64,000 bases of DNA, from positions 10,084 to 74,083 of the forward strand of contig JAOHKR010000003.1 in NCBI GenBank assembly GCA_028101445.1, in the 5' to 3' direction. The translations under genes and the position numbers were made by a program. This stretch comes from Candidatus Pelagibacter sp. Lineage in GTDB: Bacteria > Pseudomonadota > Alphaproteobacteria > Pelagibacterales > Pelagibacteraceae. The notes under the pieces were generated by a model, which made no database searches, had not been told where the DNA came from, and saw only the letters and a list, made by a program, of their open reading frames with translations. Below, piece by piece: positions 8,861 through 16,403 of the stretch (positions are counted from its first letter, which is position 1; the number at the start of each line of letters is the position of its first letter).

Positions 8861-9196
8861 ATGTCTGATTTATCGAAAAAAAAATGTGTAGCTTGTGACG
8901 GAAATACTCCACCATTTGATACAAGCGAAATACATAAATATTTAAAAAAAGTAGATGGCTGGGATGTAAAAAGCGATGATGATAAAAGCTTTTATTTATT
9001 GAAAGATTTTAAATTTAAAAATTTTAAAGAAAGCCAAAATTTTGTAAGTAAAATTGGTGATATAGCAGAAGATGAAAATCATCACCCAGATATTACTTTT
9101 GGCTGGGGTTATTGCAAAATAAAAATATTTACTCATGCGATTGAAGGACTAGCAGAAAATGACTTTATACTTGCAGCAAAAATTGATCAGATCTAG
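8861..9196 (+). CDS. phhB: 4a-hydroxytetrahydrobiopterin dehydratase (pterin carbinolamine dehydratase)
   Basis: 111 residues from ATG 8861. A TTG 18 bases upstream extends the frame but adds nothing conserved, so ATG is chosen. It dehydrates 4a-carbinolamine pterins, usually recycling the cofactor of phenylalanine hydroxylase. The family signature is clear: late in the protein EDENHHPDITFGWGYCKI carries the catalytic HHP motif, and VDGWDV is the typical N-terminal WxxxxD element. No phenylalanine hydroxylase gene is in the window, so the pterin it serves is unknown. The end abuts convergent purH. Confidence 0.92.
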   Translation: MSDLSKKKCVACDGNTPPFDTSEIHKYLKKVDGWDVKSDDDKSFYLLKDFKFKNFKESQNFVSKIGDIAEDENHHPDITFGWGYCKIKIFTHAIEGLAENDFILAAKIDQI

Positions 9197-10747
9197 TTAA
9201 TGATTGAAGTGTCTAACGCCTGTGAAAAGCATTTTAATTTTTGCTTTATTAGCAGTATTAATAACTTCTTGATCCCTAATTGAACCTCCTGGTTGGATTA
9301 TAGTTTTAACTCCTGCTTTAATAAGCTCGTCTATACCATCTGCGAAAGGGAAGAAAGCATCTGAAGCCGCTATAGAATTTTTGATTTTTGAGATTTGAAA
9401 TTGTTTTGCTTTTTGTACTGCAATTTTACAACTATCTAATCTACTTGGCTGACCAGCTCCTATACCGATAGTTGAAAAATTATTACATAATACAATTGCA
9501 TTTGATTTGACATGTTTACAAACATTAAAAGCAAATTGAATTGCAGCTAATTCATTTTTATTAGGCTTTAATTTAGTCACACATTTTAATTTTTTTTTGT
9601 TTAAAACAATATTATCCTTATTTTGTACCAAGAAAGATCCATCAAATGATTTAATAGAAATAAGGTTTTTAAGTTTAAAATTGGAAATATCAACTATACG
9701 CAAGTTCTTTTTTCTTTTAAGTATTTCTAAAGACTGATTATCAAAGCCGCGAGCTAAAATAACTTCTAAAAAATTTTTACTAATTTCAGTAGCAATATTT
9801 TTATTGATTTTATAATTACAAGCAATAACCCCACCAAAAGCACTTATTGGATCTGATGCATAAGCATTTTTAAAGGAAATTAATGGGTTTTTATTTTCTG
9901 ATACTCCACATGGATTTGCATGTTTAATAATTACAGTTCCAAAATTTTTCTTTAACGAGTTTAAAATTTCTAAAGATGAAAACATATCATTGTAATTGTT
10001 ATAGCTCAGTCCCTTTCCATGAATTTGATTAAATTTCAACTTTTTGTCGTTATAATCATTTACATATATTGAACTTTGTTGGTGTGGATTTTCTCCATAT
10101 CTCAATTCTTGAAGTTTTCTACCAAATATAGTTTTCCTTTCTGGAAATTTAATGTTTAATTTTTCATTAAACCAATTTGTTATCATTGCATCATAATAAG
10201 CAGTTAGTCCGAATGCTTTTGAGGACATTAATTCTCTAAATTTTAAAGATGTTTTACCTTTATAATTTTCTAGTTCTTTAATTAAGGGCTCATAATCATT
10301 TTTATTAGTTACTATAGTTACGTTTTTAAAATTCTTCGCTGCAGCTCTAACCATCGTTGGACCACCTATATCAATATTTTCGATTATTTGATTAGGATTT
10401 TTTGTATTTGTAACAACCTTTTGAAATGGATAAAAATTTACTATAATTAAGTCTATCGCTGAAAAATTCTGTTTGGACATTTCATTTTTATGTTTTTTAC
10501 TCCCTCTATCGTGAAGAATACCTGCGTGTATTTTAGGATGAAGAGTTTTTACCCTTCCATCCAACATTTCTTTAAAACCTGTATACTTAGACAATTCCGT
10601 GCATTTATAACCTAATTTTATTATAGTAGAGTGAGTTCCACCTGAGCTAATAATTTTAATATTAAATTTTTTTAATGTTTTTAGAAGTGAGATTAGATTT
10701 CCTTTATCAGAGACAGATATCAAGGCATTTTTAATTTTTAAATTCAT
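9197..10747 (-). CDS. purH: Bifunctional AICAR formyltransferase / IMP cyclohydrolase
   Basis: 516 residues. Catalyses the last two steps of purine synthesis, formylation of AICAR and ring closure to IMP. The N-terminal MGS-like cyclohydrolase domain (about 1-190) begins KNALISVSDK and has the SSGGTHSTI loop. The transformylase domain carries the catalytic KHANPCGVS motif, the late GGSIRDQEVI segment and the characteristic C-terminus TGVRHFNH. It is the last gene of the run rpe-heparinase-purH, starting 3 bases after the heparinase-like gene ends, an arrangement common in alphaproteobacteria. Confidence 0.96.
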   Translation of the reverse strand: MNLKIKNALISVSDKGNLISLLKTLKKFNIKIISSGGTHSTIIKLGYKCTELSKYTGFKEMLDGRVKTLHPKIHAGILHDRGSKKHKNEMSKQNFSAIDLIIVNFYPFQKVVTNTKNPNQIIENIDIGGPTMVRAAAKNFKNVTIVTNKNDYEPLIKELENYKGKTSLKFRELMSSKAFGLTAYYDAMITNWFNEKLNIKFPERKTIFGRKLQELRYGENPHQQSSIYVNDYNDKKLKFNQIHGKGLSYNNYNDMFSSLEILNSLKKNFGTVIIKHANPCGVSENKNPLISFKNAYASDPISAFGGVIACNYKINKNIATEISKNFLEVILARGFDNQSLEILKRKKNLRIVDISNFKLKNLISIKSFDGSFLVQNKDNIVLNKKKLKCVTKLKPNKNELAAIQFAFNVCKHVKSNAIVLCNNFSTIGIGAGQPSRLDSCKIAVQKAKQFQISKIKNSIAASDAFFPFADGIDELIKAGVKTIIQPGGSIRDQEVINTANKAKIKMLFTGVRHFNH

Positions 10748-10750
10748 ATA

Positions 10751-12388
10751 TTAAATATTTTTTCTTATTTCCCATTTAAAGATTTTATTTTTATTAACTA
10801 AATTACCACTGATTGTAATACAATAACTATCTATTATTTTTTTCTCACCAAAAAATATACTTTTTTCTACCTCTAAATGTTCATCATTAACACTAAATAG
10901 TAGAGATTTATTTTTTGAAATTTGAATTAAAGCACTATTTCCACTCATAGTTTTAACTGCACTTAGTTCAGGATTAATGTGAAATCTAAATGCATATCTT
11001 ATAGGATATCCATCTTTCGTTTTAAATATGTGGTCAATACCTTTAAGACAATTGTTATCTTTATCCATGTAAATTTCCCTTTTATGTGTGCACCCAAATT
11101 TTTTTTCATATCCATTGTTAGATGCGGAGCATCCTATAAGGCCACTTTCATTTTTTGAAGAAAAGTCGAAAGATTTGAAGCTGTTTTTAATTGAGGCTCC
11201 AAAAACTTTATTAATCATTTCATTTTTCTCAAATTTGGTTATCGAAGTTTCGTTAATAGTCAAAGTTGATTGGCATGCTGTAAGTCTACTTAATAGTCCA
11301 GCTTTTTTTGAAATATGATTACCAAATCCTGAATTTGTGATTATTTTCATTCCATCCAAAAAATATTCAAATGATAAAGGACCAGATTGATATGATTTTG
11401 AAAATTTTTTTTGAGGAGGCCTGCCGGTGTCTATAAGTAAAAAACTTTTTTTATGTTTAATTCTAAATAAACCACCTATTGTACTATTTTTATTATCAGA
11501 CTTAAAATCATTTAAATATTTTTGAATTTGGCCTAAACTAAGGGAGGTAGAACCATTAAATAAAGGCATCTGATCATTTGGTGTTTTGATATAATCAATA
11601 CAATTCAAAATTTTTTCAATAATATTCTCTAAAAATTCTGGTACATATTTTTGACTATCTTTAATTATTTCTTTGCAAAACAATAGATATCTTGAAAAGA
11701 ATATTAAATCATTAGGATTGCGCGAAAGAGGAAAGCCATCGTCATCAAAAAAATCTTTTATAAGTATTTCTAATTCTTTGATTCCAATATGAAAATTTTC
11801 TTCATACTCTTTAAAAACAACACCAGTTAAGATAATAGCGTTCAAAATCTCAATTTTTTTGGTTACATCCTTCTCAAACTTTATGTTTTTTTTTAAGTGA
11901 TTAGTTTGAGTAATAATACAATTTAAGAAATTCTTTTTAAAATCAAAGGTGCTATTATTTAGGATAATATCTAAATTTAAGATCCAGCTGATGACTCTTT
12001 CACTTAAAGTTGAGGTCTCCCATATTTTTTTTTTATATTTTGAATTTTTAATCATCCAAATATAAATAATTTTTTTTACTTTTGTGTGATCAGTCTTTCT
12101 ATCTATGAGACTAAGCCAAAAAAAATTATGCATTTGCTCAGTGTTTTTTTTTTTATCCTCGAGCCAAAAATTGTTTGGGTTAATTTCACTAATTTTAAAA
12201 GGTGGACCGCTATATGATGTGATGATTGAAAGTAAAAATGGATTTGGATTATAATAAACCTGTTTAGGTATTTTAGACTCTAAAGATTTGTTATAGTTTT
12301 TAGACGAAAAATATATTTTTCTAAAAAACTTAACTAATGTTATTTGACACGCAATTAAATAAAAGTAGACACTTTTCAGGCCAAACAT
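10751..12388 (-). CDS. Heparinase II/III family protein
   Basis: 545 residues. An N-terminal all-helical (alpha/alpha toroid) portion has the conserved WETSTLSERVISWILN segment (about res 120-136). A beta-rich C-terminal heparinase II/III domain includes LSRLTACQSTLTINE, the counterpart of the usual SR...HsTl. Such lyases cleave uronic-acid polysaccharides. The stand-alone alphaproteobacterial version between rpe and purH has no known substrate, and a role in envelope polysaccharide turnover is a guess. No clear signal peptide is visible, although the first 25 residues are hydrophobic (YFYLIACQITLVKFF). Tightly spaced on both sides (3 bases). Confidence 0.82.
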   Translation of the reverse strand: MFGLKSVYFYLIACQITLVKFFRKIYFSSKNYNKSLESKIPKQVYYNPNPFLLSIITSYSGPPFKISEINPNNFWLEDKKKNTEQMHNFFWLSLIDRKTDHTKVKKIIYIWMIKNSKYKKKIWETSTLSERVISWILNLDIILNNSTFDFKKNFLNCIITQTNHLKKNIKFEKDVTKKIEILNAIILTGVVFKEYEENFHIGIKELEILIKDFFDDDGFPLSRNPNDLIFFSRYLLFCKEIIKDSQKYVPEFLENIIEKILNCIDYIKTPNDQMPLFNGSTSLSLGQIQKYLNDFKSDNKNSTIGGLFRIKHKKSFLLIDTGRPPQKKFSKSYQSGPLSFEYFLDGMKIITNSGFGNHISKKAGLLSRLTACQSTLTINETSITKFEKNEMINKVFGASIKNSFKSFDFSSKNESGLIGCSASNNGYEKKFGCTHKREIYMDKDNNCLKGIDHIFKTKDGYPIRYAFRFHINPELSAVKTMSGNSALIQISKNKSLLFSVNDEHLEVEKSIFFGEKKIIDSYCITISGNLVNKNKIFKWEIRKNI

Positions 12389-12391
12389 CTA

Positions 12392-13054
12392 TTAATTATT
12401 TCTAAGAATCTCTATATTTTTTTTTAGGTCACCTTTATTTTCTTTAAACACGGTAGACCCTGATACGAGTATATTTGCACCTGCATCTTTTGCTTTTGAA
12501 CAATTTTCAAAGTTAATTCCGCCATCTATTTCAAGATCTACTTTTAAATTATTTTGATTAATTAGATCTCTGATAATTTTTGTTTTTTCTAAAACTTCTG
12601 GCATAAATTTTTGACCGCCGAAGCCAGGTTCAACACTCATAATTAAAACTAAATCAATTTGATTTAAATATTCTTTAATTAAACTAATTTCTGATTTCGG
12701 TTTTAAAGAAATACCAACTTTTTTATTTTGATCCTTGATTAATTTTATAGTTTGACCAACATCTGTTGTTGCTTCAGGATGAAAAGTAATTATATCTGCA
12801 CCAGCATCAGCAAAGTCTTTTATAAAATTATCAACTGGAGATATCATTAAATGCACATCAAAAGTTTTTTTAGTAAGAGGACGAAGTTTTTTAATAACTT
12901 CCGGGCCAATAGTAAGATTAGGCACAAAATGTCCATCCATAACATCAATATGTATGTAGTCCGCACCAGCTTTTTCTAAAGAAATAACTTCACTACCTAG
13001 TTTACTAAAATCAGCAGATAAAATAGAAGGTGAAATTTTAATTACATCACTCAT
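12392..13054 (-). CDS. rpe: Ribulose-phosphate 3-epimerase
   Basis: 220 residues. Interconverts ribulose-5-phosphate and xylulose-5-phosphate in the pentose phosphate pathway. A TIM barrel with the signature ISPSILSADFSKLG (res 7-20), metal-binding HIDVMDGHFVPN (about 35-46), the second histidine in DVHLMIS, and the SVEPGFGGQKF phosphate region. First gene of the rpe-heparinase-purH run; the 47-bp gap upstream likely carries the promoter. Confidence 0.96.
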   Translation of the reverse strand: MSDVIKISPSILSADFSKLGSEVISLEKAGADYIHIDVMDGHFVPNLTIGPEVIKKLRPLTKKTFDVHLMISPVDNFIKDFADAGADIITFHPEATTDVGQTIKLIKDQNKKVGISLKPKSEISLIKEYLNQIDLVLIMSVEPGFGGQKFMPEVLEKTKIIRDLINQNNLKVDLEIDGGINFENCSKAKDAGANILVSGSTVFKENKGDLKKNIEILRNN

Positions 13055-13101
13055 TACCTTACTTATATTTAATACAAAAACTTTGTCAAAAAAATTAAGT
13101 T

Positions 13102-13437
13102 CTAATTGAATAATTTATACAACTGTCTTGAAAAATCGCTTTCTAGCGGAAAGGCTAGCATACCCCAAACATCATATCCTAAAATATAAGGCATTGCATA
13201 GAACCTGAAAAGATAGAAAAACCAAGCAACATATAGAGCGATAAAGGGTCCAAATAAAAAACTTGGTGTTATAAATTTAAATAGATTGATAATTGGATTT
13301 GTGTATTTTACGAAAACTCTCATGAAGAAAAAAGTGGAGTCTTCTCTTTGAAAGATATTCATAAATGCACGGCCTATCAGTGTCCACATTATTGTACCCA
13401 GAGAATAATCTAAAACGATTGCCCAAGTTGGTATCAT
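13102..13437 (-). CDS. Small integral membrane protein, unknown function
   Basis: 111 residues with about three hydrophobic segments (res 5-30, 48-75, 76-100). The segment TNPIINLFKFITPSFLFGPFI followed by a membrane helix ending FRFYAMPY loosely resembles the TxP...I..P.....SP.. pattern of YggT proteins, but too weakly to assign. It lies directly after the terminator of the symporter operon and before rpe on the same strand, so it probably has its own promoter. The initiator is ATG at 13437. Not recognised beyond this. Confidence 0.7.
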   Translation of the reverse strand: MIPTWAIVLDYSLGTIMWTLIGRAFMNIFQREDSTFFFMRVFVKYTNPIINLFKFITPSFLFGPFIALYVAWFFYLFRFYAMPYILGYDVWGMLAFPLESDFSRQLYKLFN

Positions 13438-13461
13438 ACTTTTAAGATATCATGATTTAGT

Positions 13462-13493
13462 CAAAAAAAAAGGGGCGAAAAAATCGCCCCTTT
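13462..13493 (-). terminator. Rho-independent terminator of the sodium symporter operon
   Basis: A perfect 10-bp stem (13469-13478 with 13484-13493) with GGGGCGA/TCGCCCC core and a 5-base loop. On the minus strand it is followed by a run of T (13462-13468). It begins 20 bases after the symporter stop codon. Confidence 0.88.
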
Positions 13494-13512
13494 AAATTTT
13501 AATAGTTAGTTA

Positions 13513-15366
13513 CTATTGCTTACCAAGGATTGGTTTACCCGTTGGTATTCTAGTATCATCTACCATTTTTTGTGTAGCTGGACTTGGCTCTTTAGTCATT
13601 AAACTAACGACAACCATTACAACTAAACAAATCGGTGCACCGATTAAACCAAATCTTAAGTGATCGATACCTAAGATTGGCGTGTTCGTAACACCCCAGA
13701 TAGCATTTGAGAATTTAGGATATACCCATAATAAGTAGAATAACCCTGAACTAATTCCCGTTATGATACCAGCAATTGCACCTTCTCTAGTAGCTCTCTT
13801 CCACCATACACCTAAAACAAGTGGAAAGAATAAGCCTGACATTGCAAAGTCGAATGCCCAAGCTACAGAACCTAAGATACTTGTTAACCTAAACGAGGCT
13901 ATATAAGCACCAGCAGCTCCGATTATTACTAGAAGTACACGAGCAACTAAAAGTCTTTTAGCTGTATCAGCTTTTGGATCTATGATTTTGTAGTAAATAT
14001 CATGAGATAAAGCATTTGATATCGCAAGTACAAGACCATCAGCGGTAGACATGGCTGCAGCCATACCACCAGCAAACACTAGTCCTGAGATTACAAACGG
14101 TAGTCCCGCTACTTCTGGAGTAGCTAATACTACAACGTCACCTCTCATAAACCATTCGTTTAACTGAAGTATACCGTCACCATTAAAGTCTGCGATGAAC
14201 ACTTGTTTAACTTCTGACCATCTTTGTACCCATTCTAATGACTGAACATCGGCAATTGATTTTCCAATAATTCCAGTTGGTAGGTTTGGATCCATTAATG
14301 ATAATTTAGACAATGTTGCTAACATAGGCGCTGAAGAGTAAAGCAAGAAGATAAAGAATAGTGACCAAGCCACTGATTTTCTTGCTGCTCTAACAGTAGG
14401 GGTAGTAAAGTATCTCATAAGTATATGAGGTAACGATGCAGTTCCCACCATCATACAAATCGCTAGCGATAAGTATTTCCAGACAGCCATTCCGCCTTCA
14501 GGTACTCCAGAGTGAGATCCAGAGATATATTTCAATCCTCCTGGTACTCCCGCTGCTTTCATATCTGCTGCGCTGTTTTTAACTAGTCCAAACGATTGTT
14601 CAAGTTCACCAAGTCTTGCAACCTCATCACCTAACATTAAGTGAGGGAATATTCCTCCACCTACTTTACTACTGATCCAGAATACTGGTAGTAGGTAAGC
14701 AACGATTAATACAATGTATTGAGCAACCTGAGTCCAAGTTACAGCTCTCATTCCTCCAAGCATAGAACAGATTAAAATACTGATTAATCCAACCCATACA
14801 CCTAGTTCAAATGGAATACCAAGAGCTCTTGAAGCAATTGTTCCAGTAGCATTAATTTGTGCTGTTACGTAAGTAAATGATGCTATGAAAAGCACGAATA
14901 CTGCGCAAGCTCTAACGAAATTGCCACCGTATCGTGTTCCGATAAAATCAGGAACTGTGTAACATCCAAATTTTCTTAGGTACGGAGCCATAAGAGTTGC
15001 AACAAGTACATATCCACCTGTCCAACCTACTAAGAAGGCCATATAAGTATAACCACCAAAGTAAACTCCACCCGCTAAGGCTACGAAAGAAGCACCTGAC
15101 ATCCAGTCAGCTGCTGTTGCCATTCCGTTAAATACGGTTGGCACTTGTCTTCCTGCAACATAGTAGGCATCTACTTGTATGGTTCTTGATAAATAACCAA
15201 TTAAGGCATAAATCAATACCGTGAAAGCCACAAACATCACTCCGATGTTTTTAGCTGACACACCTGCTTGCTCAGCAATAGCCATCAATATGATGAATAC
15301 CGCAAAACCACCAGTGTAGGTCCCGTATATTTTAGGAAGGTTTTTTATAAAATCTCCTTTAAACAT
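13513..15366 (-). CDS. Sodium:solute symporter, large subunit (VC_2705/ActP-like), probable acetate or short carboxylate uptake
   Basis: 617 residues with about 13 membrane helices, longer than ActP (about 550). SSS-family signatures include AADWMSGASFVALAG (res about 87-101), GYVLVATLMAPYLRKFG and the late GGMAAAMSTADGLVLAISNALSHD. An insertion between helices contains a canonical EF-hand loop, DFNGDGILQLNE (res 393-404). The paired DUF4212 small subunit directly upstream, overlapping by one base, and acetyl-CoA synthetase nearby suggest acetate as substrate; this is inference. Codons look richer in C and G than in neighbouring genes, consistent with strong expression. A strong terminator follows. 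Confidence 0.9.
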   Translation of the reverse strand: MFKGDFIKNLPKIYGTYTGGFAVFIILMAIAEQAGVSAKNIGVMFVAFTVLIYALIGYLSRTIQVDAYYVAGRQVPTVFNGMATAADWMSGASFVALAGGVYFGGYTYMAFLVGWTGGYVLVATLMAPYLRKFGCYTVPDFIGTRYGGNFVRACAVFVLFIASFTYVTAQINATGTIASRALGIPFELGVWVGLISILICSMLGGMRAVTWTQVAQYIVLIVAYLLPVFWISSKVGGGIFPHLMLGDEVARLGELEQSFGLVKNSAADMKAAGVPGGLKYISGSHSGVPEGGMAVWKYLSLAICMMVGTASLPHILMRYFTTPTVRAARKSVAWSLFFIFLLYSSAPMLATLSKLSLMDPNLPTGIIGKSIADVQSLEWVQRWSEVKQVFIADFNGDGILQLNEWFMRGDVVVLATPEVAGLPFVISGLVFAGGMAAAMSTADGLVLAISNALSHDIYYKIIDPKADTAKRLLVARVLLVIIGAAGAYIASFRLTSILGSVAWAFDFAMSGLFFPLVLGVWWKRATREGAIAGIITGISSGLFYLLWVYPKFSNAIWGVTNTPILGIDHLRFGLIGAPICLVVMVVVSLMTKEPSPATQKMVDDTRIPTGKPILGKQ

Positions 15367-15623
15367 TAGTCGTCCTCTCTTTCTGAGAAGCCGTGTTCTT
15401 CGTCGATTTTTTCTTGTTTATTGGCAGTCCAAAATAACATTATAACAAACGCAAGAAGTGATCCTTGTGCTGTCATATAATATGCTAGTGGGTACCCAAG
15501 AAATGACATCGTGTTTAGTTCAGAACCAAACATGAAGATTACTAATGAGAAGAAAGCCCAAAGAACCAATGTAACGATCATATGGTTTTTGGTCTTATTC
15601 CAATAAGCGTCTTTATTTGACAT
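15366..15623 (-). CDS. DUF4212 protein, sodium:solute symporter small subunit
   Basis: 85 residues with two membrane helices (about res 15-35 and 45-65) and an acidic C-terminal tail. The YWNKTKNHMIVTLVLWAFFS start and the GYPLAYYMTAQGSLLAFVIMLF second helix match the DUF4212 family, which always pairs with VC_2705-type symporters. The stop overlaps the symporter start by one base. A strong ribosome-binding site (GGGGG, 8 bases before ATG) and a 16-bp palindrome lie immediately upstream. Confidence 0.92.
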   Translation of the reverse strand: MSNKDAYWNKTKNHMIVTLVLWAFFSLVIFMFGSELNTMSFLGYPLAYYMTAQGSLLAFVIMLFWTANKQEKIDEEHGFSEREDD

Positions 15624-15640
15624 ATTTCCCCCTTTATTAA

Positions 15641-15656
15641 CTTTTTACGTAAAAAG
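15641..15656. promoter_or_regulatory. Perfect 16-bp palindrome upstream of the symporter operon
   Basis: CTTTTTACGTAAAAAG is identical to its reverse complement and lies 18 bp before the start codon of the small subunit. Position and symmetry fit a repressor or activator site in the leader or promoter of the operon. No regulator can be named. Confidence 0.45.
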
Positions 15657-15733
15657 TATTATTAATTTTTAAGAAGCTTACCCATTATGACCTAAATTTA
15701 AAGAGAAAAAGGAACACAAAAAACAGTTTGAAA

Positions 15734-15742
15734 TGGTATAAT
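15734..15742 (+). promoter_or_regulatory. Extended -10 promoter candidate for the gene at 15774
   Basis: TGGTATAAT is an extended -10 element (TGN then TATAAT at 15737-15742), giving a start near 15749, about 25 bases before the GTG start codon. No good -35 is seen, which is usual for extended -10 promoters. Confidence 0.5.
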
Positions 15743-15773
15743 ATCAATAAAACAGGTACTTTTTGGATACAAC

Positions 15774-16403
15774 GTGAAATTGAATTTAGATAAATTAATA
15801 ATTACGCTAAAAGCAATGAAGGAATACTTGTTCCCTATAGAAAAAGTGACGAGCTATTTTAAGAGCATTAATTCAAAACAAGATCTTCAAAAGTTCATTC
15901 AGCAAAGATCTGCCCACATAACGCAGACGACATTATATGGATATTTAAAAACACGTATGGGACATAAATTTACTCTAATGGTTGATGATGAGATTTTTTC
16001 TAAATCAATTAACATTGCAAAGTGGAATATTTATATGGTCGCTTTAGCAGATTGCACTTTTTATGTTTTTTCTAATTTAATGAATGAAAAAAATTTAAAA
16101 GATAATGACTCTAAAGAAATTTTTCTTAATATTATTGAAAAAGAAAAAGAAAACGGACTCAGCGAAGAAATCTATATTAAAGCAAAAGAAATATTTTTAA
16201 AAAGATATGAAAATATTAATTTCAAAAAATATTATCTCGAAAATCCTTTTAAAGAGAGTTGTTTTGCTCTTTACGACTTTTCTCCAGTTGCAGACGAACT
16301 AAAAATTTTGGATAAGAAAATTGTGTTAAACTCAATGAGTCTTAAATGGAATTTAATTACTGAAGAATTTAAAAACTTAACAAAAAAATTAAATTTTAAT
16401 TAA
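15774..16403 (+). CDS. Conserved alphaproteobacterial protein of unknown function
   Basis: 209 residues, starting at GTG 15774 (no better in-frame ATG before the conserved part). No signal peptide or clear membrane span. The stretch [20 protein letters not shown] (res 43-62) looks like a conserved core that I associate with uncharacterised alphaproteobacterial proteins, but I cannot attach a function. Mostly helical and charged. It is divergent from the symporter operon, shares its 150-bp intergenic region, and overlaps the end of acs by 4 bases in convergent orientation. Confidence 0.75.
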   Translation: MKLNLDKLIITLKAMKEYLFPIEKVTSYFKSINSKQDLQKFIQQRSAHITQTTLYGYLKTRMGHKFTLMVDDEIFSKSINIAKWNIYMVALADCTFYVFSNLMNEKNLKDNDSKEIFLNIIEKEKENGLSEEIYIKAKEIFLKRYENINFKKYYLENPFKESCFALYDFSPVADELKILDKKIVLNSMSLKWNLITEEFKNLTKKLNFN

